6,192 bases of DNA from Thermoanaerobacter sp049701115. Lineage in GTDB: Bacteria > Bacillota > Thermoanaerobacteria > Thermoanaerobacterales > Thermoanaerobacteraceae. Below the pieces are notes generated by a model. That model worked only from the letters and a program-made list of their open reading frames with translations, did not search any database and was not told the DNA's origin. This document shows, piece after piece, positions 1-5,700 of this stretch (position 1 is its first letter; each line of letters opens with the position of its first letter). The stretch spans positions 1-6,192 of the forward strand of contig NZ_JBNATX010000062.1 in NCBI RefSeq assembly GCF_049701115.1. The letters run 5' to 3'. The translations under genes and the position numbers were made by a program.

Positions 1-56
1 CTACATCCATACCCCATTTTCCTGCTTCATCACCTACTGAAATTTTACACTATCTT

Positions 57-800
57 TTAATTTTTTATCAAATCCCATATATTTCGGAGCGCATAGCTGG
101 CTTTTTCTCTTATTACCACGTCTGCCTTGTAATCGTAAGGAGTTTCGGTAGCATTTATTATAATTAATCTATCTACCATTCCGGGTAAAAAATTTACAGG
201 CGCAACCACCAGCGATGACCCTATTACTATCAAAAGATCACTTTCCTGAACTTCTTTGACCGCTAAATCAAATGCATAAGGCATTGGGTCACCAAAAAGA
301 ACCACATCCGGTCTTAATATCCCGTTACACTTATCGCAGCGAGGAGGTATTTCTCCCTTTTCAACTTTGCGCTCTAGTACCTCAAAACTCACTTTTTCAC
401 CGCACCTCAAACAACTTCCTTCCCTCGTATTCCCGTGCACCTCATAAATTTTCTTTGACCCCGCCTTTTGGTGAAGATTATCTATATTCTGGGTGATTAC
501 ACCAGCAATCACGCCCTTTTTCTCCATTTCACTCAATATATAATGAGCCTCATTTGGTTCTGCATTCCTCATAGAGGACAAAATTTTAAACCCAATCTTG
601 TAAAATTTCTCAGGATAATTAAAGAGCACTTGTGTAGAAAGAATTTCTGTAGGGTCCATATTTTCCCAAAGACCTGTCCCAGGGCTTCTAAAATCAGGAA
701 TCCCACTTTCCGTTGAGATACCAGCCCCTGTCAATACCATAACCTTTTTGGAAGCCTTTATAAGACTAGCTGCCTTTTTGAATAAATCTTCACTTCTCAT
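57..800 (-). CDS. cobB: NAD+-dependent protein deacetylase, sirtuin (Sir2/CobB family)
   Basis: This cytoplasmic enzyme removes acetyl or other acyl groups from protein lysines, consuming NAD+ and releasing nicotinamide and O-acyl-ADP-ribose. The 247-residue product has the usual length of a bacterial sirtuin. Visible motifs, in order, are the Rossmann NAD-binding segment GAGISTESGIPDFR (25-38), TQNID (103-107), the catalytic histidine in VHG (His122), a structural zinc site with two CxxC pairs (Cys130/Cys133 and Cys155/Cys158), RPDVVLFGD (163-171) and the NAD-contacting GSSL (194-197). An in-frame GTG at 821 would add seven residues. The ATG at 800 is preferred because the purine-rich AAAGGGGG at 811-818 sits 10 nt before it and lies inside that longer reading. 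The gene starts 32 nt after the stop of the small spore-protein gene, so the two may share a transcript. The family assignment is very secure; the targets are unknown. Confidence 0.96.
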   Translation of the reverse strand: MRSEDLFKKAASLIKASKKVMVLTGAGISTESGIPDFRSPGTGLWENMDPTEILSTQVLFNYPEKFYKIGFKILSSMRNAEPNEAHYILSEMEKKGVIAGVITQNIDNLHQKAGSKKIYEVHGNTREGSCLRCGEKVSFEVLERKVEKGEIPPRCDKCNGILRPDVVLFGDPMPYAFDLAVKEVQESDLLIVIGSSLVVAPVNFLPGMVDRLIIINATETPYDYKADVVIREKASYALRNIWDLIKN

Positions 801-810
801 AAAGAAAAAT

Positions 811-818
811 CCCCCTTT
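811..818 (-). promoter_or_regulatory. Ribosome binding site of the sirtuin gene
   Basis: The minus strand reads AAAGGGGG here, 10 nt before the ATG at 800. The alternative GTG at 821 lies upstream of this site and has no comparable site of its own, so this decides the start. Confidence 0.75.
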
Positions 819-832
819 CACTATTTAGTATA

Positions 833-1009
833 TCATACAGTACCTTCTTTTTTTATTTTTTCTCTAATTTTTCTCTTTACCAAAACCCCTATTTTTCCTG
901 TCTCCTGAGCCGACAGATTAGGCCATCCAACTTTTTTTACTTTTTCTAAAAGACCCAGTTCTTCAGCTGCTTCCCACTTGAAAATTTCAATCAGAAACCT
1001 GTCTTCCAT
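833..1009 (-). CDS. sspF: Small acid-soluble spore protein, SspF-like (alpha/beta-type SASP)
   Basis: A 58-residue ORF runs from an ATG at 1009 to TGA at 833-835, preceded by AAAGGAG with 8 nt spacing. The protein is basic and lacks a signal peptide. Residues 11-19 (KWEAAEELG) match the conserved N-terminal helix of alpha/beta-type SASPs, which carries the germination-protease region. Gly28-Trp29, Gly38/Gly41 and LVKRKI (43-48) match the second half as remembered from Bacillus SspF, including its GW and MVKRAI segments. Family members coat DNA in the forespore and protect it from UV, heat and chemicals. The gene lies between the terminator at 1072-1095 and the sirtuin gene, so it should have its own promoter, expected to be sporulation-specific, although no clear sigma-G site was found. 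It marks the host as a spore former. Assignment to SspF rather than another SASP subtype is an inference from the GW motif and length. Confidence 0.85.
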   Translation of the reverse strand: MEDRFLIEIFKWEAAEELGLLEKVKKVGWPNLSAQETGKIGVLVKRKIREKIKKEGTV

Positions 1010-1017
1010 GTTTTCTT

Positions 1018-1024
1018 CTCCTTT
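1018..1024 (-). promoter_or_regulatory. Ribosome binding site of the SspF-like gene
   Basis: AAAGGAG on the minus strand, 8 nt before the ATG at 1009. It is the main evidence besides homology that this very short ORF is translated. Confidence 0.8.
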
Positions 1025-1071
1025 TTATAAGATTTACTCAATAAATTATTCTTTCCCAAAACTTTTTAAAA

Positions 1072-1095
1072 TAAAAAATCCGGGAAAACCCGGAA
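1072..1095 (-). terminator. Intrinsic terminator after the GAF-Nfu operon
   Basis: Read on the minus strand, TCCGGG and CCCGGA form a perfect 6-bp GC-rich stem (1079-1094) with a TTTT loop, followed directly by six T residues (1073-1078). The hairpin begins one base after the TGA of the Nfu gene. It is a textbook rho-independent terminator, and it separates the Nfu gene from the spore-protein gene downstream. Confidence 0.93.
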
Positions 1096-1317
1096 TCAAA
1101 CAGCTATAACTTCCTTTACCTCTGGAATTTCTTCTTTAATTGCCCTCTCAATACCTTCCTTTAGAGTAAGGGTAGCAAAAGGACATCCCCCACAAGCCCC
1201 TGTAAGCCTCACTTTTACAATACCATCCTCTGTAACATCAATAAGCTCTACGTCACCACCATCTGCCTGAAGGGAAGGTCTTATAAGGTTCAAGATTTCT
1301 TCCACTCTTTCTCTCAA
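1096..1317 (-). CDS. nfu: NifU-like C-terminal (Nfu) domain iron-sulfur cluster scaffold protein
   Basis: This 73-residue protein consists of a single Nfu domain. Nfu proteins bind a [4Fe-4S] cluster, often between two subunits, and deliver it to client enzymes in the cytoplasm. The hallmark is the CxxC in GACGGCP (Cys42 and Cys45), with the typical N-terminal LNLIRPSLQADGGDVEL (9-25) and the C-terminal helix ending in PEVKEV. Stand-alone Nfu proteins of about this size, such as Bacillus YutI, are common in Firmicutes, so this is not a broken NifU. The start is TTG at 1317, supported by AAAGGAGG 7 nt upstream. A GTG five codons in has no such site. The gene lies 13 nt after the GAF-domain gene and ends at a strong terminator, so the two form the end of one operon. 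Confidence 0.95.
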   Translation of the reverse strand: MRERVEEILNLIRPSLQADGGDVELIDVTEDGIVKVRLTGACGGCPFATLTLKEGIERAIKEEIPEVKEVIAV

Positions 1318-1324
1318 ACAAATC

Positions 1325-1332
1325 CCTCCTTT
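1325..1332 (-). promoter_or_regulatory. Ribosome binding site of the Nfu gene, overlapping the upstream stop codon
   Basis: AAAGGAGG on the minus strand shares two bases with the TAA stop (1331-1333) of the GAF-domain gene and lies 7 nt before the TTG at 1317. It fixes the TTG as the start and suggests translational coupling of the two genes. Confidence 0.88.
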
Positions 1333-1801
1333 AACTTTGGTTTTCTACTTTCTTCCCTATAATCTCTGCTACGCCTTCTAAAAATATTTTGTCCATTTCA
1401 TCAAAAGCAGCCAGATCGTCACTGTCAATATCTATTTCGCCTATTATTTCACCATTAGCCCAAATTGGCACTACGATTTCAGATTTCGTCTCAAGACTGC
1501 AAGCTAAATAATTGTCTTCTTTAGTCACATCGTCCACTATGATAGTACTTTCTTCAGCGACAGCTCTTCCACAAACTCCCTGACCTACTTTTATCCTTAC
1601 ATGCTCTGTAGGTCTACCAATATAAGGTCCTATAACCAGTTCGCCGTTTTCCATAAAATAGAATCCTGTCCAAGTATAGTAAGGCACGTTTTCAGATAAA
1701 ATTTTTACAACTTCCTCATAAAATGTATTTAAATCCTCTATTTCGTTTGCTTTTGTCCTAATCACCTCAGTGAGCTTTTCAAAGACTTTCTTCTTATCCA
1801 T
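1331..1801 (-). CDS. GAF-domain protein resembling free methionine-(R)-sulfoxide reductase (fRMsr/MsrC)
   Basis: This 156-residue cytoplasmic protein is a single GAF domain, close to the length of E. coli YebR/MsrC, which reduces free methionine-(R)-sulfoxide using thioredoxin. Family landmarks are TGFYF (45-49), GPYIGRP (58-64), GQGVCGRAVA (73-82), ACSLETKSEIVVPI (100-113) and GEIDIDS (121-127). By recollection of the E. coli enzyme, Cys77 and Cys101 correspond to Cys94 and Cys118, and Glu108, Asp124 and Asp126 to the acidic substrate-binding residues 125, 141 and 143. The third cysteine, E. coli Cys84, is replaced here by His67. The protein may therefore be an fRMsr with a two-cysteine cycle, or a related sensor GAF protein. 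The ATG at 1801 has AAAGGAG 8 nt upstream. The gene is transcribed with the Nfu gene. GAF membership is certain; the reductase activity is an inference. Confidence 0.85.
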   Translation of the reverse strand: MDKKKVFEKLTEVIRTKANEIEDLNTFYEEVVKILSENVPYYTWTGFYFMENGELVIGPYIGRPTEHVRIKVGQGVCGRAVAEESTIIVDDVTKEDNYLACSLETKSEIVVPIWANGEIIGEIDIDSDDLAAFDEMDKIFLEGVAEIIGKKVENQS

Positions 1802-1809
1802 GTCTACAA

Positions 1810-1816
1810 CTCCTTT
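1810..1816 (-). promoter_or_regulatory. Ribosome binding site of the GAF-domain gene
   Basis: AAAGGAG on the minus strand, 8 nt before the ATG at 1801. It overlaps one arm of the 7-bp inverted repeat at 1812-1852. Confidence 0.8.
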
Positions 1817-1852
1817 GTAAAAATTTTGTCAATAATAATTTTACCACAAAGG
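1812..1852. repeat. Inverted repeat spanning the GAF-gene promoter and ribosome binding site
   Basis: CCTTTGT at 1812-1818 and ACAAAGG at 1846-1852 are perfect 7-bp inverted arms. An inner 6-bp pair, AAAATT at 1820-1825 and AATTTT at 1837-1842, is nested inside. One outer arm covers the Shine-Dalgarno sequence, and the other sits beside the predicted extended -10 box. It could be an operator, or an RNA hairpin hiding the ribosome binding site in readthrough transcripts from lgt. In AT-rich DNA it may also be chance. Confidence 0.45.
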
Positions 1853-1865
1853 CCCATAAAAACAA
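1838..1865 (-). promoter_or_regulatory. Predicted sigma-A promoter for the GAF-Nfu operon
   Basis: On the minus strand a weak -35 TTGTTT (1860-1865) is followed after 16 nt by TAAAAT (1838-1843). The TGG directly in front of it (1844-1846) makes an extended -10. Transcription would start near 1831, about 30 nt before the ATG. It lies in the 67-nt gap after lgt, where no terminator is visible, so some readthrough from lgt is also expected. Confidence 0.5.
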
Positions 1866-1868
1866 AAG

Positions 1869-2642
1869 TCAATTGTAATACTGTCGATTCGGGTCATTTA
1901 AAACCCTTTTAATCATCCAGTATGCCAGTAAAAGTATAAAAGGAGTAGCAACCTGCGTCATCGTAAAAAATCCAATACCTAACCTTTCGTTGAGATACAC
2001 AGGCCATATTAATGGAACATCTTTTACAGTTTCTTCAAATATGGCTCTTAGAAGTTGATAGTAGAATATAAATGACCAGAACTGATAGCCATCAGGCATC
2101 CTTTTCTTTTCTATATAAAAATACCTTATAAGTAAAAAGGCACCAATACCTACACCAACAAGCTGTGCCGGCCACCTATCAAAGAAAAACTCGGTATGCC
2201 TTCCCAACACTTCATGATTAAAAATATTCCCAACCCTCACCAGCATGTTGCCAAGAGCTAAACCCACTACGGCGAAATCCTCTAACGGATTGATTCTTAT
2301 ACCTTTCTTCTTGCAATAATAAAGACCTGCCAGAAAACCCCCAAGCACTGCTCCATGCCATGAAAGACCGCCTTCGTATATCTTAAAGACCTGGACAGGA
2401 TCTTTTATGAACCATTCTGGATAATTAGCAATCACAAACATCAATCTTGCACCAATAACTCCAAATATAACCACCAACATCAAAAGGTTTAAAAGAAAAT
2501 CTTCGCTGTAATTTAACTTTAAAGCTCTTTTATAAATGTAGTAACCGCCTACAGCAATAGAAATAGCCATAAATATTCCATACCAGTGTACTGCAATCGG
2601 GCCAAATTTAAAAGCATATGGACTAAGTGAAGGTATATCCAT
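1869..2642 (-). CDS. lgt: Prolipoprotein diacylglyceryl transferase Lgt, divergent form
   Basis: Lgt transfers diacylglycerol from phosphatidylglycerol to the lipobox cysteine of prelipoproteins, the first step of lipoprotein maturation at the cytoplasmic membrane. The 257-residue product is polytopic, with about seven hydrophobic segments. Key family positions are present: HWYG (19-22), GGLSWHG (91-97; His96 matches E. coli His103), RVGNIFNHEVLGRHT (136-150; Arg136, Asn139, Gly147), Tyr195/Arg199/Glu203 (matching E. coli Tyr235, Arg239 and Glu243) and TMTQ (227-230). The usual QLYE motif reads QLVG here (160-163), and the EFFR stretch is altered to EETVK. The start is ATG 2642, with GGGGG 7 nt upstream. 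An ATG at 2699 would add 19 non-family residues and overlaps the -35 box, so it is rejected. The gene diverges from rgy. Confidence 0.93.
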   Translation of the reverse strand: MDIPSLSPYAFKFGPIAVHWYGIFMAISIAVGGYYIYKRALKLNYSEDFLLNLLMLVVIFGVIGARLMFVIANYPEWFIKDPVQVFKIYEGGLSWHGAVLGGFLAGLYYCKKKGIRINPLEDFAVVGLALGNMLVRVGNIFNHEVLGRHTEFFFDRWPAQLVGVGIGAFLLIRYFYIEKKRMPDGYQFWSFIFYYQLLRAIFEETVKDVPLIWPVYLNERLGIGFFTMTQVATPFILLLAYWMIKRVLNDPNRQYYN

Positions 2643-2649
2643 TTTCCTA

Positions 2650-2654
2650 CCCCC
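2650..2654 (-). promoter_or_regulatory. Ribosome binding site of lgt
   Basis: GGGGG on the minus strand lies 7 nt before the ATG at 2642, with a further AGG closer in. It places the start at the residue where Lgt homology begins, and not at the in-frame ATGs at 2699, 2678 or 2660. Confidence 0.72.
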
Positions 2655-2676
2655 ATACATTTTCTCGTATAATACC

Positions 2677-2704
2677 ATTTTACAGCATCTTAAATCCATG
2701 TCAA
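2677..2704 (-). promoter_or_regulatory. lgt: Predicted sigma-A promoter of lgt
   Basis: A perfect -35 TTGACA (2699-2704) is followed after 16 nt by -10 TAAAAT (2677-2682). The expected transcription start, near 2670, gives a leader of about 28 nt before the ATG at 2642. It lies downstream of the ATG at 2699, which rules that start out if the promoter is real. Confidence 0.72.
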
Positions 2705-2709
2705 GAGGA

Positions 2710-2738
2710 TTGATTTTTTCAAAGTTTTCTTGTATATT
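2710..2738 (+). promoter_or_regulatory. rgy: Predicted sigma-A promoter of reverse gyrase
   Basis: The plus strand has -35 TTGATT (2710-2715), a 17-nt spacer and -10 TATATT (2733-2738). This predicts a start near 2745 and a leader of about 50 nt. It is arranged back to back with the lgt promoter, with 5 bp between the two -35 boxes. Confidence 0.6.
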
Positions 2739-2740
2739 TG

Positions 2741-2758
2741 GAAATTAGAGAAATTAGA
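2741..2758 (+). repeat. Tandem 9-bp direct repeat near the rgy transcription start
   Basis: GAAATTAGA occurs twice with no gap, immediately after the predicted -10 box and covering the likely transcription start. It could be a regulator site or a chance duplication; nothing here decides between them. Confidence 0.6.
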
Positions 2759-2782
2759 AAAATGCCACATTTTAAAAAGAAT

Positions 2783-2788
2783 AGGGGG
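2783..2788 (+). promoter_or_regulatory. Ribosome binding site of reverse gyrase
   Basis: AGGGGG lies 8 nt before the TTG at 2797 but only 2 nt before the TTG at 2791. It therefore favours the downstream TTG. An in-frame TAG at 2782-2784 blocks anything further upstream. Confidence 0.78.
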
Positions 2789-2796
2789 CATTGGAA

Positions 2797-5700
2797 TTGG
2801 CTACAGGAGCAAAATACTATCACTCCTGCATAAATTGTGGAGGAATAAACACAGACACGAGAAATGAGAAGGGACTTCCCTGCGAAATTTGTCTTCCAAG
2901 TGAAGAAGAAAACATTTTAATAGGTTTAAAAAATAACAATACCTTAAAAAAATATGAAAATTACTCCAATTTTATCGAGGAGTATCAACAGTTTGAAAAG
3001 TTCTTCACCCGAAAGATAGGCAAAAAGCCCACTGGATATCAGCGCTTTTGGACTAAAAGGCTACTTCTTTCAAAGAGTTTCACTCTTGTAGCACCTACAG
3101 GTGTAGGAAAAACGACCTTTGGTCTGATTTCAGCTCTCTGGGTCGCTAAAAAAGGTGGAAAAGTAGTTTTAATTTTCCCAACACTGTCACTGGTAGAACA
3201 GGCTGCTACAAGATTAGCGGACCTTTTAAAAGATGATGAAGATAAGGTAAAAGTCCTTTTTTACACATCTTCTATGAAAAAGAAAGAAAGAGAAAATTTT
3301 GAAATAAATTTTTATGATGAAAACTACGATATACTAATCATTTCCTCTCAGTTTATATCTCGAAGAAAGGAACAAATTTCTAAAAAAATTTTTGACCTTG
3401 TGTTTGTGGACGATGTAGATTCCGTTCTTAAATCTTCAAAGAACATCGATGCGCTTCTTAATATGATAGGCATTCCACAGCAAACTATAGAATCTGCTTT
3501 GGAAAACTTAAAGAAAAGAGCATCTCATGATGAAAAAGCTCAAATCCAAGAAAAACCTCCAAAAGGACAGCTTATTGTATCTTCCGCTACTGCTAAACCT
3601 CGTGGTGTAAAACCTCTCCTTTTTAGAGAGCTTTTAGGATTTGAGATTGGAAGATTCACTACTAGTGCACGAAACATCTCCAATATAAGGATAAAAGAAA
3701 AATCCCTCGAAAAACTTTTGCAGACAATAAAATTTATAAAAGATGGAATACTTCTATTTGTAGCAACTGAAGAAGAAGGAAGAGAAATTGCAAACTACCT
3801 TGAAAAACACGGAATAAAATTGGGAAAAACATGGGAAGATTTTGAAAATTCTTTTAAAAACTTTAAAGAAGGAAAATTACAAGCTTTATGTGGAATATAT
3901 TCCTATTACGGAAAATTAGTAAGAGGGATTGATCTACCTCTTAGAATAAAATTCGCCGTATTTTGGGGAACTCCTTCATTTAAGTTCAGTACAAAACCAG
4001 AAAGTGCTCCTAGATTTATTACAGAAAGGATTTTTCAAGAGTATTTAGAACTCAATCCTAAATTGAAAGCATATTTTAAAGATTTGAAAAAGATGTCAAC
4101 TGAAAGGTTAAGAAGCATAACCCAAAAATATATTTCCCAGGAAACCTGGGAAAACCTTATAGAGAAAACCTTCTCCAATGCGAAAATTGACAGAGAAAAG
4201 AAACTAATAGTGATACCCGATGTATATACATACATTCAAGCTTCAGGAAGAACTTCCAGAATATTTGGTTCAACTCTTACTAAGGGAATTTCTATTCTTT
4301 TCGAAGAAGACGATCAGCTATTCGATTTCCTAAAAGAAAGACTTTTGTATCTCACTGATGAAGAATGGGTTCAAGAAGATCAGCTTAACAACCTGATTAA
4401 GGAAGTAGAAGAGACAAGAAAAATCTCCTTATTAGAAAAACCTCTAAAAGATACTACCTCCAGACTCATAATAGTAGAATCACCGACAAAAGCCCAGACC
4501 ATCTCAAAATTCATGGAAAAATCCTCTACAAGAAGATATGGCACCCTGGCGGTTCATGAATCGATCACACAGGAGGGTATACTACTATTAACTGCATCAA
4601 AAGGACATCTCTATGACCTAGAAACAAAAACAGGTCTACATGGAGTTGAGATAGTTGATAATAAATTTATTCCTTATTACAATTCGATAAAACGCTGTAG
4701 CTCATGTAATGCACAGTTCACAGATGAATTTGAACGCTGTCCTTACTGCAATTCCGACAAAATCGATGATAAAAAGAAAATTCTAGAAGCCCTAAGAGAA
4801 ATTGCAATGGAAGTGGATGAGGTAATAATAGCTACAGACCCTGATGTAGAAGGAGAAAAAATTGGTTGGGATATATCTCAATATATAAAACCTGTAAATA
4901 AAAATGTCCGTCGAATTGAAATGCACGAGATTACAAGACCAGGTTTTGAAAGAGCAATAGCAAATCAAAGAGAATGTGATATAAATCTAGTCAAATCTCA
5001 AATTGTCAGAAGAGTAGAAGACAGATGGATAGGTTTTGAATTAAGCATGCGTCTACAGGAAAATTTTAAAAATTTCAACTTATCTGCAGGGAGAGTACAA
5101 AGTACTGTACTAGGTTGGATTTTAGAAAAAGAAATAGAACACAATAAAAGCAAAAAAACTGTAACACAGCTAGTACTAGATAATCAATTCAAATTTGAAG
5201 TAGAAGGAAATATAGACACAGAAAAAGTGCACGTAAAAATACTGGAAGAAAGAATAGATGTACTCCCACCTTTACCACCTTTTAACACATCTACATTATT
5301 GACAGCTGTATCTTCAAAGTTCAAACTCTCTGTGTCTCAAATAATGGAGATATTGCAAACCTTGTTCGAGTTGGGTTTTATAACTTATCATAGAACAGAC
5401 TCAGTGAGAATATCTCCTACGGGCCAAAAAATAGCACGTGCCTACCTTGAAAAACTTGGAAAAAACTATTTGCTACAGGAAAGGGAATGGAGCAAAGAAG
5501 GAGCTCATGAAGCCATAAGACCTGTAAAACCCATTTCTTCAGAAGAACTCATACAATTTATTACGGAAAAAATAGCCTCTTATTTAAGCCCTACCCACAT
5601 AAAAGTTTATTCCATGATATTTAACAGGTTTATGGCGAGTCAGATGAAGTCACCAGTTGTTAGAATCCAGAAAATACTAATAAGTGATGAACATTTTCAA

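Noticed and set aside
1..56. Possible start of a further minus-strand gene past the sirtuin; one frame reads as plausible protein (KISVGDEAGKWGMDV) toward the left edge.
   Set aside because: A TAG lies just upstream in that frame, no start codon with a convincing ribosome binding site is visible except an ATG at 10 within a few bases of the edge, and the fragment is too short to judge.
827..832. TATACT on the minus strand between the spore gene and the sirtuin gene as a separate sirtuin promoter.
   Set aside because: No recognisable -35 lies 16-18 nt upstream, only an A-rich stretch of spore-gene coding sequence, so co-transcription is at least as likely.
1010..1071. Sigma-G or sigma-F promoter for the SspF-like gene, suggested by GAATA and TTATAA on the minus strand.
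   Set aside because: The pair matches neither consensus well, and the -10 would sit too close to the ribosome binding site. A sporulation promoter is expected here but not seen with confidence.
1827..1832. Perfect TTGACA on the minus strand before the GAF gene as its -35 box.
   Set aside because: At normal spacing the -10 would fall at the ribosome binding site and transcription would begin inside the coding sequence.
2643..2699. N-terminal extension of Lgt from the ATG at 2699.
   Set aside because: The added 19 residues do not resemble Lgt, the ATG overlaps the -35 box, and the ribosome binding site points to 2642.
2762..2833. A 23-codon ORF (ATG at 2762) in the rgy leader, overlapping the rgy start in another frame, as a possible regulatory leader peptide.
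   Set aside because: There is no ribosome binding site before the ATG, the rgy Shine-Dalgarno sequence lies inside it, and the peptide has no attenuation-like codon run.
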